The position numbers were made by a program, and so were the translations under genes. A stretch of DNA of 64,000 nt from CALBPI01 sp039821605 (GTDB taxonomy: Bacteria > Pseudomonadota > Gammaproteobacteria > Steroidobacterales > Woeseiaceae), in assembly GCA_039821605.1 (NCBI GenBank), contig JBCBNV010000001.1, forward strand, positions 186,001-250,000. Reading direction: 5' to 3'. Numbering within the stretch: position 1 is the stretch's first letter; every line of letters starts with the position of its first letter. Below, in pieces: positions 16,368 to 26,020 of the stretch. The notes beneath the pieces were generated by a model, which ran no database searches, was not told where the DNA came from, and saw only the letters and a program-made list of their open reading frames with translations.

Positions 16368-18419
16368 CGCGCGCGTCCAACGCACGTAGACCAGGCTGCG
16401 GTCAATGAGCGTGAGCTCGCCGGCTTCGGGTCCGGCCTGATCGGGGTTGCTCGAGAAGGCCAGCTGCCAGCCGCCCGTGTCCGCGATGTCGGGAAGCGCG
16501 AAGGGTACGTCGCAGCCCGTCGGATTCATGAGCACGGCGACCGCTTCGTCATCGGGCGACTGCGGCGCGTCGTTCTCGGTGGCGACGAGCAGCATTGTCA
16601 GCGCCTGTGCGTGGTGCCAGTCGATGCCCTCGAGCGGACGGCTGTCGGGCGCCAGCCAATCGATGTTCGGGATGCCCGACGCGTTGGCGCTCGCCCCGTG
16701 CCGGTAGCCCGCCTGGCGCAACAACGGTGAGCTGCGCCGCAGTGCGATGAGCTCGCGCACGGCGTCGAGAAAGCCCTCGTCCACACTGTCCCAGTCGACC
16801 CAGCTTATCGCGTTGTCCTGCGCGTAGGCGTTGTTGTTGCCCTGCTGCGTGCGACCGAATTCATCGCCCGCGAGCAGCATCGGCGTGCCTTGAGCGAGAA
16901 ACAGCGTGGCGAGCAGGTTCAGGCGCTGGCGCCGGCGCACGGCGAGAATGCGCGGGTTGTCCGTGTGCCCTTCGACACCGTGGTTGGACGAGAAGTTGTG
17001 CTGGTGACCGTCGTGATTGTTCTCGCCATTGGCCTCGTTGTGCGGCCGGTCGAAGCTGACGAGATCGGCCAGCGTGAAGCCGTCGTGGCTCGTGATGAAG
17101 TTGACGCTGGCCCAGGGCGGCCGGCCGCTGGCTTCGAAGACGTCGGCGGAGCCGTGCAGGCGTCGCGCCATGGCGGGCGACTGGCGCTCGTCGCCGTGCC
17201 AAAACTGCCGTGAGACATCGCGGAATCGATCGTTCCACTCGGCCCAGGGCGCGGCGAAGTGGCCGAGCTGGTAGCCGCCGGGCCCGATGTCCCAGGGTTC
17301 TGCAACAAGCTTCGTGTGGCGCAGGACTTCGTCCTCGGCAATCTTGCGCAACATGGGGTGGGCATTGTCGAAGCCCGTGAAATAGCGCCCGAGGATGGGT
17401 GCCAAGTCAAAGCGGAAGCCGTCCACACCCATCTCACCGGCCCAGTAGCGGAGGCTGTCGACGACGAGCTGCTGTGTGGCCCAGTGATCGGCGTTGATCG
17501 TATTGCCCGTGCCCGTGTCGTTGACGTAGTCGCCGGGCGCCTGCGGCAGCACGCGGTAGTAGGCCAGGTTGTCGATGCCACGCAGAGACAGCGTCGGGCC
17601 CGTCGAGTTGCCCTCCGCCGTGTGGTTGTAGACCACGTCGAGGATGACCTCGAGGCCCGCGTCGTGCAGCGTATCGACCATCTCGCGAAACTCGGTGACA
17701 GGGTCGTCGCCCGCGTAGCGCGGCATGGGCGCGAAGTACGACAGCGTGTTGTAGCCCCAGGTGTTCGACAAGTCGCGCTGTGCGAGGAAGTGCTCGTCGA
17801 CAAACGCGTGCACGGGCATCAGCTCGACCGAGGTGACGCCCAGCGCTTTCAGGTACTCGACGACCTGGCCGTTGGCGAGCCCGCGGAAGCGGCCGCGTTC
17901 CTGCTCGTCGAGCGCGGGATGCTGCATCGTGAAGCCGCGCACATTGAGTTCGTAGAACATCGTGTCGCGCCACGGCACCTGCGGCCGTCTGCGCACCGTG
18001 GGCCCCGGGGCGGTGACCACGCCTCGCGGCACGTAGGGTGCGCTGTCGCGTCGGTCGGCCAGTGCGCCGCCGCGACCGCGATGCGCGAACAGTGTCGGGT
18101 GCCACTGGAAGGGCCCGTCGATCTGGCGCGCGTAGGGATCGAGCAGCAGCTTGGCCGGATTGCAGCGCAGGCCCTTCGAGGGCGCCCAGTCACCGTGAAC
18201 GCGGTAGCCGTAGCGCTGCCCGGCCCCGAGCCCGGGTACGAAGCCGTGCCAGGTATCCCCTGAACGCGCGGGCAGGTCGAGCTTGTCCGTCTCGTTGCCT
18301 TGCGCATCGAACAGACACAGCTCGACGCGCTGCGCCGCCGATGAAAACAGCGCGAAGTTGACGCCGTCGGGCGTGACGGTGCTGCCTGGGCGCGCGGGGT
18401 CGCCCGCTTCGATGATCAC
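16359..18419 (-). CDS. glgX: Glycogen debranching enzyme (GH13, GlgX/isoamylase type)
   Basis: The protein has 686 residues from GTG 18417-18419, whose GTGA overlaps the glgP stop by 4 nt; this start puts IIEAGDPARPGSTVTPDG at the N-terminus as expected. A CBM48-like N-terminal domain is followed by a GH13 barrel with VVYNHTAEGN, FRFDLAPILGR (nucleophile Asp), VAEPWDIGPGGYQ (acid Glu) and NFITSHDGFTLADLV (transition-state Asp). It removes alpha-1,6 branches from phosphorylase-limited glycogen. It is the last gene of the glycogen operon. Confidence 0.93.
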   Translation of the reverse strand: MIIEAGDPARPGSTVTPDGVNFALFSSAAQRVELCLFDAQGNETDKLDLPARSGDTWHGFVPGLGAGQRYGYRVHGDWAPSKGLRCNPAKLLLDPYARQIDGPFQWHPTLFAHRGRGGALADRRDSAPYVPRGVVTAPGPTVRRRPQVPWRDTMFYELNVRGFTMQHPALDEQERGRFRGLANGQVVEYLKALGVTSVELMPVHAFVDEHFLAQRDLSNTWGYNTLSYFAPMPRYAGDDPVTEFREMVDTLHDAGLEVILDVVYNHTAEGNSTGPTLSLRGIDNLAYYRVLPQAPGDYVNDTGTGNTINADHWATQQLVVDSLRYWAGEMGVDGFRFDLAPILGRYFTGFDNAHPMLRKIAEDEVLRHTKLVAEPWDIGPGGYQLGHFAAPWAEWNDRFRDVSRQFWHGDERQSPAMARRLHGSADVFEASGRPPWASVNFITSHDGFTLADLVSFDRPHNEANGENNHDGHQHNFSSNHGVEGHTDNPRILAVRRRQRLNLLATLFLAQGTPMLLAGDEFGRTQQGNNNAYAQDNAISWVDWDSVDEGFLDAVRELIALRRSSPLLRQAGYRHGASANASGIPNIDWLAPDSRPLEGIDWHHAQALTMLLVATENDAPQSPDDEAVAVLMNPTGCDVPFALPDIADTGGWQLAFSSNPDQAGPEAGELTLIDRSLVYVRWTRASG

Positions 18420-20905
18420 CGGCCAGCGAGCGGAGTGAGCCGCCAAATGTCGTCGTTGTACTGGCGCATTGTGCGGTCTGTGGAGAACCGGCCCGACGCG
18501 GCCGCATTGAGGATGCTCTTGCGCGTCCAGGCCTCGGTATCGGCCGCCAGCGCATCGACATCGTTCTGCGCGGCGAGGTAGCCCGCGAAATCGGCCGAGG
18601 TCATCCACGGATCGTGCGGGTCGCGCAGCGATGCGATGATGCCGTCGAAGATGCCGGGCTCGCTCTGATTGAAGTGTCCCGACTCGAGCAGGCGAACGAC
18701 GGCCGCAAGATCGGGGTCTGCGGCGATGATCGCGGCCGGGTTGTAGTTGCCGTGCGTGGCCTGCACCTCTTCGACGGTCAGGCCGAACAGGAAGAAGTGG
18801 TCTTCGCCCACGGCCTCACGAATTTCGACGTTGGCACCGTCGAGCGTGCCGATGGTCAGCGCGCCGTTCATCATGAACTTCATGTTGCCCGTGCCCGAAG
18901 CTTCCTTGCCCGCCGTCGAGATCTGCTCCGAGAGTTCGGCCGCGGGGCAGATGCGTTCCATGGCCGACACGTTGTAGTCGGGGTAGAACACGAGCCGCAG
19001 CAGGCCCTCGGTGCGCGGGTCGTTGTTGACGACGGCTGCCACGTTGTTGATGAGTTTGACGATTTCCTTGGCGCGAACGTAGCCGGGCGCGGCCTTGCCG
19101 CCGATGATCACGGCGCGCGGCTGCATGCCCGCCGTCTCGCCGGCTGAGATGCGGATGTAACGGTGGATCACGTGCAGCACGTTGAGCAGCTGACGCTTGT
19201 ACTCGTGGATGCGTTTGACCTGCACGTCGAAGAGCATGTCTGGCGTGAGCCTGACGCCCGCGTGCTCGCGGATGTCGCGTGCGAGCAGCAACTTGTTGTG
19301 GCGCTTGGCCGCGTGCCACGCGTCGCGGAATGCGGCCTCGTCGACGAGTGGGCGCAGCTGTTCGAGTTGCGGCAGGTCCGTGATCCAGCCGTCGCCAATG
19401 CGGCTCGTGATGAGTTCGGACAGCGCCGGGTTGCAGGCCGCGAGCCAACGGCGCTGCGTCACGCCGTTGGTCTTGTTGTTGAACTTGTCGGGCGAGAGCG
19501 CGTGGAAGTCACGGAACAGGCCTTCCGTCAAAAGCGCGGAGTGCAGCGCCGCCACGCCATTGACCGAGCGGCTGCCGACGATCGCCAGATAGGCCATGCG
19601 CAGCATGGGTTCTTGGCCTTCCTCGACCAGCGACATGCGGCGCAAGCGTGCGGTGTCGCCCGGCCAGCGCTGCGCCACATCGGCCAGGAAGCGTGCATTG
19701 ATCTCGAGAATGATCTCGAGCACGCGCGGCAGCAGCTCGCGGAACATGGCCACCGGCCATTTCTCTAGCGCCTCGGGCAGCAGCGTGTGGTTGGTGTAGG
19801 CCATGGTCGCGGTCGTGATGGACCAGGCCGTGTCCCAGTCCATGCCGTGCTCGTCCATGAGCAGGCGCATGAGCTCGGCAACGGCGACGGCCGGGTGCGT
19901 GTCGTTGAGCTGGAAGCAGTGCTTTTCGGCGAAGCCCGAGAAGTCATCGCCGTGGCGCGACTGCCAGTCGCCGATGATGTCCTGCAGACTGGCGCTGGCC
20001 AGAAAGTACTGTTGGCGCAGTCGCAACACCTGGCCGTTTTCGTTGGCGGCGTTGGGGTAGAGCACCATGGTGATGTTCTCGGCCGTGTTCTTGTCGCGCA
20101 CGGCGTCGGCGTAGCTGCCCGCATTGAACTCGCCGAGGTCGAAGGCCTCGGCGGCCTCGGCTGACCACAGCCGCAAGGTGTTCACGACGTTGTTGCGGTA
20201 GCCGGGTACGGGCACGTCATAGGGTACGGCCGATACGGTTTCAGCATCGACCCAACGCCAGCCCGTGCTGCCGTCGCCGCGTGTGTAGCTTTCGGTGCGG
20301 CCACCGAAGCGCACCTGGCGCACAAGGTCGCGCCGGCGGATCTCCCAGGGAAAGCCGTCAGCGAGCCACGGATCCGGCTCCTCGATCTGGCGACCGTCAC
20401 GGAGCTGCTGGTGGAACATGCCATAGCGGTAGCGAATGCCGTAGCCGATGACGGGCAGCCCCAGCGTGGCGCAGCTGTCGAGGAAGCAGGCCGCGAGACG
20501 ACCGAGGCCGCCGTTGCCGAGGCCGGCGTCGTGCTCGGCCTGCTCGACGTCTTCGAGCGCGATGCCGATGCGCTGCATGGCTTCGCGTGCGGCGGGCTCG
20601 AGGTCGAGGTTGAGCAGGGCGTTGCCCAGCAATCGGCCCATGAGGAACTCAAGTGACAGGTAGGCCGTGCGCTTCGCGTCGGCTTCGACGCGGTTGCGGT
20701 GGGTCTCCGACCAGCGCTCCATGAGCCGGTCGCGCACGGCGTAGGCCAGTGCCTGACAGGCGTAAGGGTTACCGGGTTCGAGTGCGAACTGCCCCAGCGT
20801 CAGGCTGAAGTAATGGCGGAAGTCTTTGAGAATGGCGTCCGCATCCATGCCCAAGGTTTCGGCGGCAAGGGCGGCATCGTGTTTGGTGGTCGGGTGTGTA
20901 CTCAC
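18416..20905 (-). CDS. glgP: Glycogen/maltodextrin phosphorylase
   Basis: The protein has 829 residues, close to the usual 810-840. It degrades alpha-1,4-glucan with phosphate to glucose 1-phosphate, using pyridoxal phosphate. Visible landmarks are GLGNGGLGRLAACFLDS, RYRYGMFHQ, QLNDTHPAVAVAELMRLL, VKRIHEYKRQLLN and the PLP-lysine block EASGTGNMKFMMNGALTIG. It overlaps glgB upstream by 4 nt and glgX downstream by 4 nt, so the three should be made in fixed ratio. Confidence 0.95.
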   Translation of the reverse strand: MSTHPTTKHDAALAAETLGMDADAILKDFRHYFSLTLGQFALEPGNPYACQALAYAVRDRLMERWSETHRNRVEADAKRTAYLSLEFLMGRLLGNALLNLDLEPAAREAMQRIGIALEDVEQAEHDAGLGNGGLGRLAACFLDSCATLGLPVIGYGIRYRYGMFHQQLRDGRQIEEPDPWLADGFPWEIRRRDLVRQVRFGGRTESYTRGDGSTGWRWVDAETVSAVPYDVPVPGYRNNVVNTLRLWSAEAAEAFDLGEFNAGSYADAVRDKNTAENITMVLYPNAANENGQVLRLRQQYFLASASLQDIIGDWQSRHGDDFSGFAEKHCFQLNDTHPAVAVAELMRLLMDEHGMDWDTAWSITTATMAYTNHTLLPEALEKWPVAMFRELLPRVLEIILEINARFLADVAQRWPGDTARLRRMSLVEEGQEPMLRMAYLAIVGSRSVNGVAALHSALLTEGLFRDFHALSPDKFNNKTNGVTQRRWLAACNPALSELITSRIGDGWITDLPQLEQLRPLVDEAAFRDAWHAAKRHNKLLLARDIREHAGVRLTPDMLFDVQVKRIHEYKRQLLNVLHVIHRYIRISAGETAGMQPRAVIIGGKAAPGYVRAKEIVKLINNVAAVVNNDPRTEGLLRLVFYPDYNVSAMERICPAAELSEQISTAGKEASGTGNMKFMMNGALTIGTLDGANVEIREAVGEDHFFLFGLTVEEVQATHGNYNPAAIIAADPDLAAVVRLLESGHFNQSEPGIFDGIIASLRDPHDPWMTSADFAGYLAAQNDVDALAADTEAWTRKSILNAAASGRFSTDRTMRQYNDDIWRLTPLAGR

Positions 20906-23115
20906 GTGTCAGTACTCCTCGGCTCGTTGTTGTCCGCGGGCTCGAGAATTAGCGTGGCCAGCGGCGGTAGTGTCAGTGTCAGGGAATGCGGCTGGTCGTG
21001 CCAGCCTTGCGGTTCGGTGTTGACGGCGCCGTCGTTGCCGACGCCACTGCCGTCGTACTCGCGCGCGTCGCTGTTGAAGCGTTCGCGCCATTGTCCGGCT
21101 TTGGGGGCCCCCACGCGGTAGTCTTCGCGCACCACGGGCGTCATGTTGACAACGCACAGCGCGACGCGACCCTCGCCGTCGAAGCGCAGCCACGAGAACA
21201 CACTGGCATCGGCGTCTTTCCAGTCGAGCCAGCAAAAGCCGGCGCCGTCGAAGTCCTGCGCGTGCAGTGCGGGCGTGCTGCGGTACACCTGGTTGAGGTC
21301 GCGCACGAGTTGCTGCAAGCCCGCATGCGGTGCGAAATCCGTGAGGTGCCAGTCCAGCGACCGGTCGTGGTTCCACTCGTCGTGCTGGCCGAATTCAGCT
21401 CCCATGAAGAGCAGCTTCTTGCCCGGGTGGGCGTACATGAGCCCGAGGTAGGCGCGCAGGTTTGCGAAGCGCTGCCAGTCGTCGCCAGGCATGCGACCCA
21501 GCAGCGATCGCTTGCCGTGCACCACTTCGTCGTGTGAAAGCGGCAGCACGAAGTTTTCGTCAAACGCATAGACGAGGCCGAAGGTGATCTTGTCGTGATG
21601 GTAGCGTCGGTGGATGGGGTCTTCGCCCATGTACGTCAGGCTGTCGTTCATCCAGCCCATGTTCCACTTGAACGTAAATCCCAGCCCGCCGTCGTAGGTT
21701 GGCCGTGATACCCCGGGCCAGGCTGTTGATTCTTCGGCGTAGGTCGTCGCGCCCAGCGCGTGCACGGTTTCGTTGAGGCGCTTGACGAATGCGACGGCCT
21801 CGAGATTTTCGTTGCCGCCGTGTTCGTTGGGTACCCACCCGCCGTCGTCACGCGAGTAGTCGAGGTAGAGCATGGAGGCCACGGCGTCCACGCGCAGGCC
21901 GTCGATGTGAAAGGCCTCGACCCAGTAGCGTGCGCTGCCGATGAGGTAGTTGACGACCTCGTTTCGCCCGTAGTTGAACACGAGCGTGCCCCAGTCGGCG
22001 TGCTCGCCCTGGCGCGGGTCCGCGTGTTCGTAGAGCGCCGTGCCATCGAAACGCCCCAGACCGTGTGGGTCGCGCGGAAAGTGCGCGGGCACCCAGTCGA
22101 CGATGACGCCAATGCCGGCCTGGTGGCACTGGTCTACGAAGAAACGGAAATCGTCGGGTGCACCGAAGCGCCAGGTGGGCGCGAACAGGCCGATGGGCTG
22201 GTAGCCCCAGGAGCCGTCAAACGGGTGCTCCGTCACCGGCAGCAATTCGATGTGCGTGAAGCCCATGTCGACGACGTAGGGTACGAGCGTGTCGGCAAGC
22301 TCGCGGTAGCTGAGCCAGTTACCGTCACCGTTGCGGCGCCATGAGCCCAGGTGCACCTCGTAGATGGCCTGCGGCGCCGACATCGAGGGTGCGCCACGTT
22401 GTGCGGCTAACCATTCGGCGTCGCCCCAGTTGTAGTCGCTCTCGGTGACGACTGCGGCGTTGCCCGGCGGTGGCTCGAAGGCATTGCCGTAGGGGTCCGT
22501 CTTTTCGGGCAACAGGGTTCCCGCCGCGTCGAGCAGCTCGAATTTGTAGCGCGCGCCGTCACCGACGTCGGGCACAAACAACTCCCAGATGCCCACGCCC
22601 GGGTGGCGGCGCATGGGGTTGCGGCGGCCGTCCCATTGATTGAAGTCGCCGATCACGCTCACACGCGAGGCGTTGGGTGCCCAAACGGCAAATCGCGTGC
22701 CGCGCACGCCTTCATTGGTCACGACGTGCGCGCCCAGCGTGTCGTAGATCTTCTCGAGCCGCCCTTCGCCCAGCAGGTGCAGATCGACGTCACCGAAACT
22801 TGAGCCAAACGAGTAGGGGTCGCGCAGGTCCGAGCTCGCGTTGCCGGGCCAGGCGACACGCAGCCGGTAGTCGGCCGCATCAACACGGCCTGCGAAGATG
22901 CCGTCGGCGTGGATGCGGCGCAGCTCGGACACTGCTTCGCCGTCGTCGTCGATAAGGTGCACGGACGCGGCACCCGGTTGCAATGTCACGACCGTGTCGT
23001 AGTCGCCGCGGCCGTGTCGCCCCAGCACGGCGAACGGATCCGGGTGCCGGCCCTCGGCCAGCAATTTCAGATCGGCGGTCGAGGGCAGCGGGCCGCGCTC
23101 AGTGTGCGAAGCCAT
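20902..23115 (-). CDS. glgB: 1,4-alpha-glucan branching enzyme
   Basis: The protein has 737 residues from ATG 23113-23115, which lies inside the 3' end of glgA and has a GGAG Shine-Dalgarno 7-10 nt upstream. The first residues (DLKLLAEGRHPDPFAVLG) begin the extra N-terminal domain of long GlgB proteins, followed by CBM48 (VWAPNASRVSVIGDFNQWDG) and a GH13_9 barrel with DGLRVDAVASMLYLDYSR (nucleophile Asp), TYAEESTAWP (Glu) and LSHDEVVHGK (Asp). It creates alpha-1,6 branch points in glycogen. Confidence 0.95.
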   Translation of the reverse strand: MASHTERGPLPSTADLKLLAEGRHPDPFAVLGRHGRGDYDTVVTLQPGAASVHLIDDDGEAVSELRRIHADGIFAGRVDAADYRLRVAWPGNASSDLRDPYSFGSSFGDVDLHLLGEGRLEKIYDTLGAHVVTNEGVRGTRFAVWAPNASRVSVIGDFNQWDGRRNPMRRHPGVGIWELFVPDVGDGARYKFELLDAAGTLLPEKTDPYGNAFEPPPGNAAVVTESDYNWGDAEWLAAQRGAPSMSAPQAIYEVHLGSWRRNGDGNWLSYRELADTLVPYVVDMGFTHIELLPVTEHPFDGSWGYQPIGLFAPTWRFGAPDDFRFFVDQCHQAGIGVIVDWVPAHFPRDPHGLGRFDGTALYEHADPRQGEHADWGTLVFNYGRNEVVNYLIGSARYWVEAFHIDGLRVDAVASMLYLDYSRDDGGWVPNEHGGNENLEAVAFVKRLNETVHALGATTYAEESTAWPGVSRPTYDGGLGFTFKWNMGWMNDSLTYMGEDPIHRRYHHDKITFGLVYAFDENFVLPLSHDEVVHGKRSLLGRMPGDDWQRFANLRAYLGLMYAHPGKKLLFMGAEFGQHDEWNHDRSLDWHLTDFAPHAGLQQLVRDLNQVYRSTPALHAQDFDGAGFCWLDWKDADASVFSWLRFDGEGRVALCVVNMTPVVREDYRVGAPKAGQWRERFNSDAREYDGSGVGNDGAVNTEPQGWHDQPHSLTLTLPPLATLILEPADNNEPRSTDT

Positions 23116-24655
23116 AGAGCTTCTCCATGTAGTCGCGCGCGGCGTCCGACCAGGGATATCGCGCACGGCCTGCGGCCTCGGCGATGTCGGCGTAACTTTC
23201 TGGCGCCTCGCGGAACATCGCGATGGCGTCGTGGCTGCGGGCAATGAAGGCGTCGGCTTGCGCGGCTGCGCCGTCGCCCGCGAACGTGAAGCCCGTGAGC
23301 CCATCCGCGACCGTGTCGTTGAGACCGCCCACGGCGTGCACGAGGCAGGGCTGCGCTGACCGCATGGCCAGCATCTGGCTGATGCCGCAGGGTTCGTAGC
23401 TCGACGGCATCAGGAACAGGTCGCCGCCGCGGTAGAGCGCGTCGGCCAGCGTTTCGGAGAAACCACGCAGGAACACAATACGGTGGTCACGCTGCGAGGC
23501 TTCGACCAACGTGCGTTCGATGTCGGGGTCGCCCGTGCCCACCAGCGTCAGCAGGCCGTCGGGATCGAGTGCGTCGAGCGCATGCTCGAGCGCGGTGCGA
23601 CCGTCATCACGTTGCTGCATGGCAATCGCGAGTTTCTGGTCCGTGAGTCGGCCCACGCTCGTCAACAGCATCGACGGCTGGTCCGCGCCGTGCGCCTCGA
23701 AGTTGGCGCGCGCGAGGTCGTGCAGCGCGCCGTAGACGCGGTCCGACTGACGCCAGTAGTGCAGCGTGTGCAGGACCGTGTCGCGAACCCTGGGCCAGTC
23801 GAGCCGACTCGCATCGACGTCGTAGTCGCAGCCGTTCAGGATGCCGTGCAGACGACCCTCGGCGTCTGCCGCAAGCAGGGCTTCCTGCAGGCCCTCACCG
23901 CCGCGGTAGCCGCGCGTGGGATCATCGGGCACGAGGATTTCCCGGGCGTTCGTGGGCGACACGGTATTCACGGCGTCGGCCAGCCGGATGCCCGCGAGCA
24001 TGGGGTTGAAGCAGTTGTTGTAGCGCGGGTCGGCCACCACCCGTTCGCAGACCGTCAGCGCCGGGAACCAGGCTGAGAGCGAGGAGGCGTTGTCGGCCAG
24101 TGGCCGGATACCCTGGATGCCGAGGTTGTGCAGCGTGAACACGGTGCGCCACTGCTGCAGCGTCGACAGTGCCGGCTCGTAGGCTCGCAACACGGCAAGC
24201 GGTGCGGCGTGCCAGTCATGCAGGTGCAGGATGGCATCGTCGTTGGCGTGGGCTGGCAGCCAGGTCGCGGCCGCGGCGCACAGCAGGGCAAAACGCGTGG
24301 CGTCCGTGGCGAATGGGCGCAGCGGCCCGTCGTCGTGGTAGATGCTGCCCTTGCCGTCACCGTTGAACCCGTCGTGGTCGAACACGACGTGTGTGACGCC
24401 TTGGTCATCAATGTGCTGCCAGCATTCGATCGACAGGGAGGTTGCGCCGAACGGCACGACCATACGGGTTGCGAATGACATGCCGTCGACATGGTGCAGC
24501 CTGCCGTACGACGGGCACAGGACCGTCACGTCGACGCCACGCGCCGCGAGCGCGCGCGGCAGTTCACGCACGACGTCGCCGACGCCGCCCGCCTTGCCGC
24601 CGGGCAGGGCGCCGTTTTCCGACGCCACCATGTAGACATGCGGATACTCGCTCAT
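23099..24655 (-). CDS. glgA: Glycogen synthase (ADP-glucose, GT5)
   Basis: The protein has 518 residues. It extends alpha-1,4-glucan chains from ADP-glucose. Landmarks are the N-terminal KAGGVGDVVRELP (the KTGGL-type donor/acceptor loop), LHLHDWHAA, TLHNLGIQG and the C-terminal PSSYEPCGISQMLAMR. It starts 4 nt after the glgC stop, and its last 17 nt overlap the start of glgB. Confidence 0.93.
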   Translation of the reverse strand: MSEYPHVYMVASENGALPGGKAGGVGDVVRELPRALAARGVDVTVLCPSYGRLHHVDGMSFATRMVVPFGATSLSIECWQHIDDQGVTHVVFDHDGFNGDGKGSIYHDDGPLRPFATDATRFALLCAAAATWLPAHANDDAILHLHDWHAAPLAVLRAYEPALSTLQQWRTVFTLHNLGIQGIRPLADNASSLSAWFPALTVCERVVADPRYNNCFNPMLAGIRLADAVNTVSPTNAREILVPDDPTRGYRGGEGLQEALLAADAEGRLHGILNGCDYDVDASRLDWPRVRDTVLHTLHYWRQSDRVYGALHDLARANFEAHGADQPSMLLTSVGRLTDQKLAIAMQQRDDGRTALEHALDALDPDGLLTLVGTGDPDIERTLVEASQRDHRIVFLRGFSETLADALYRGGDLFLMPSSYEPCGISQMLAMRSAQPCLVHAVGGLNDTVADGLTGFTFAGDGAAAQADAFIARSHDAIAMFREAPESYADIAEAAGRARYPWSDAARDYMEKLYGFAH

Positions 24656-24659
24656 GGGC

Positions 24660-25943
24660 CTAGCGCGTGAAGTGCAGCTCCTGACCGAGCATGTCGGGTG
24701 TGACCAGCGTCAGGCCCGAGTCCGTCACGCGGAAGCCGCGCTCACGATCGGCGTCGTGGTCCTCACCAATGACCGTGTGGTCTTCAATGACGGTGCCGCG
24801 GTCGATGATGGCGCGGTCGATGCGGCAGTTTTCGCCGATGCGCACGTCGGGCAACACGACCGAGTCGCGCACCACGGAGTGCGAGTCTACGTGCACATTC
24901 GTGAACAGGACGGAACGAAACAGCGAGGCACCCGACACGACACAGCCGCCGGAGACCATCGAGTTGATGGCCTCGCCGCGACGCCCGGGCTCGTCGTGCA
25001 CAAACTTGGCGGGCGGCAGCTGCGCCTGCACCGTGGTCACAGGCCATTCGCCGTCGTAGAGGTTGAGCTGCGGCACGACGCTGACGAGCTCCATATTGGC
25101 TTCCCAGTAAGCCTGAAGCGTGCCGACGTCGCGCCAGTACGCCTGCTCCTGCGTTTCAGGGTCGCGGAACGGGTAGGCGTACACGCGGTAGTTCTTGATG
25201 ATCGAGGGGATCACGTTGCGCCCGAAGTCATGCGCGGACGCCGGGTCGTCGGCATCCTTGATCGCCTGCTCGAACAGGAAGTCGGTGTTGAAGACGTAGT
25301 TGCCCATCGAGGCCAGGCAGTAGCCATCGCGGCCGGGAATCGATACGGGCTCCGCGGGCTTCTCATTGAAGTCGATGACACGGCCGGACTCGTCGACGGT
25401 CATGACACCGAGCTGGCCGGCAGCCTCCTCAACAGGAACCTCGAGGCAGCAAACACTCATGTCGGCTTCGGCGTCGGTGTGTGCCGCGAGCAGCGGGCCG
25501 TAGTCCATCTTGTAGACATGGTCGCCTGCGAGGATGAGCACGAGACGCGGTGCGTGCGTCCGAATGATGTCGATATTCTGGTAAACCGCGTCGGCCGTGC
25601 CGCGGTACCACTCACCCCCCACGCGCTGCGACGCCGGCAGGATCTCGACGAACTCGCGCTCGGTGGAGTACTGCGACGACCAGCCGCGCACCAGGTGTCG
25701 AATCAGCGAGTGGGCCTTGTACTGGGTCAGCACCCCAATTCGGCGGATGCCCGAGTTGAAGCAGTTCGACAGGGGGAAGTCGATGATGCGGAATTTGCCG
25801 CCGAAGTAGAGCGCAGGCTTGGCGCGCCAGGTTGTGAGCTCGCGAAGCCGGGAGCCCTGACCGCCCGCAAGAATCAGCGCGAGCGTCTCGCGCGTGAGTC
25901 GACTGACGAAACGAGCGTCGTCCGCCTTGATCTGCGTTGCCAT
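24660..25943 (-). CDS. glgC: Glucose-1-phosphate adenylyltransferase (ADP-glucose pyrophosphorylase)
   Basis: The protein has 427 residues from ATG 25941-25943, preceded by a strong AAGGGGAG; the frame could start 8 codons earlier without a ribosome site. It commits glucose 1-phosphate to glycogen. Landmarks are LILAGGQGSRLRELT, KPALYFGGKFRIIDFPLSNC, GDHVYKMDY and the C-terminal left-handed beta-helix repeats (NCRIDRAIIDRGTVI). In this family it is the allosterically controlled step. Confidence 0.95.
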   Translation of the reverse strand: MATQIKADDARFVSRLTRETLALILAGGQGSRLRELTTWRAKPALYFGGKFRIIDFPLSNCFNSGIRRIGVLTQYKAHSLIRHLVRGWSSQYSTEREFVEILPASQRVGGEWYRGTADAVYQNIDIIRTHAPRLVLILAGDHVYKMDYGPLLAAHTDAEADMSVCCLEVPVEEAAGQLGVMTVDESGRVIDFNEKPAEPVSIPGRDGYCLASMGNYVFNTDFLFEQAIKDADDPASAHDFGRNVIPSIIKNYRVYAYPFRDPETQEQAYWRDVGTLQAYWEANMELVSVVPQLNLYDGEWPVTTVQAQLPPAKFVHDEPGRRGEAINSMVSGGCVVSGASLFRSVLFTNVHVDSHSVVRDSVVLPDVRIGENCRIDRAIIDRGTVIEDHTVIGEDHDADRERGFRVTDSGLTLVTPDMLGQELHFTR

Positions 25944-26020
25944 GCTGGTTGCTCCCCTTCGCGCCACACCGGATCGCGATGATAGCGCGTTGCGGCGCTC
26001 GGGCCGCTATCCCTATGGCA
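25944..26020. other. Spacer between malQ and glgC
   Basis: These 77 nt are the only sizable gap within the malQ-glgCABPX run. I see no terminator with a T tract, so malQ is probably cotranscribed with the glycogen genes. An internal promoter cannot be excluded. Confidence 0.4.
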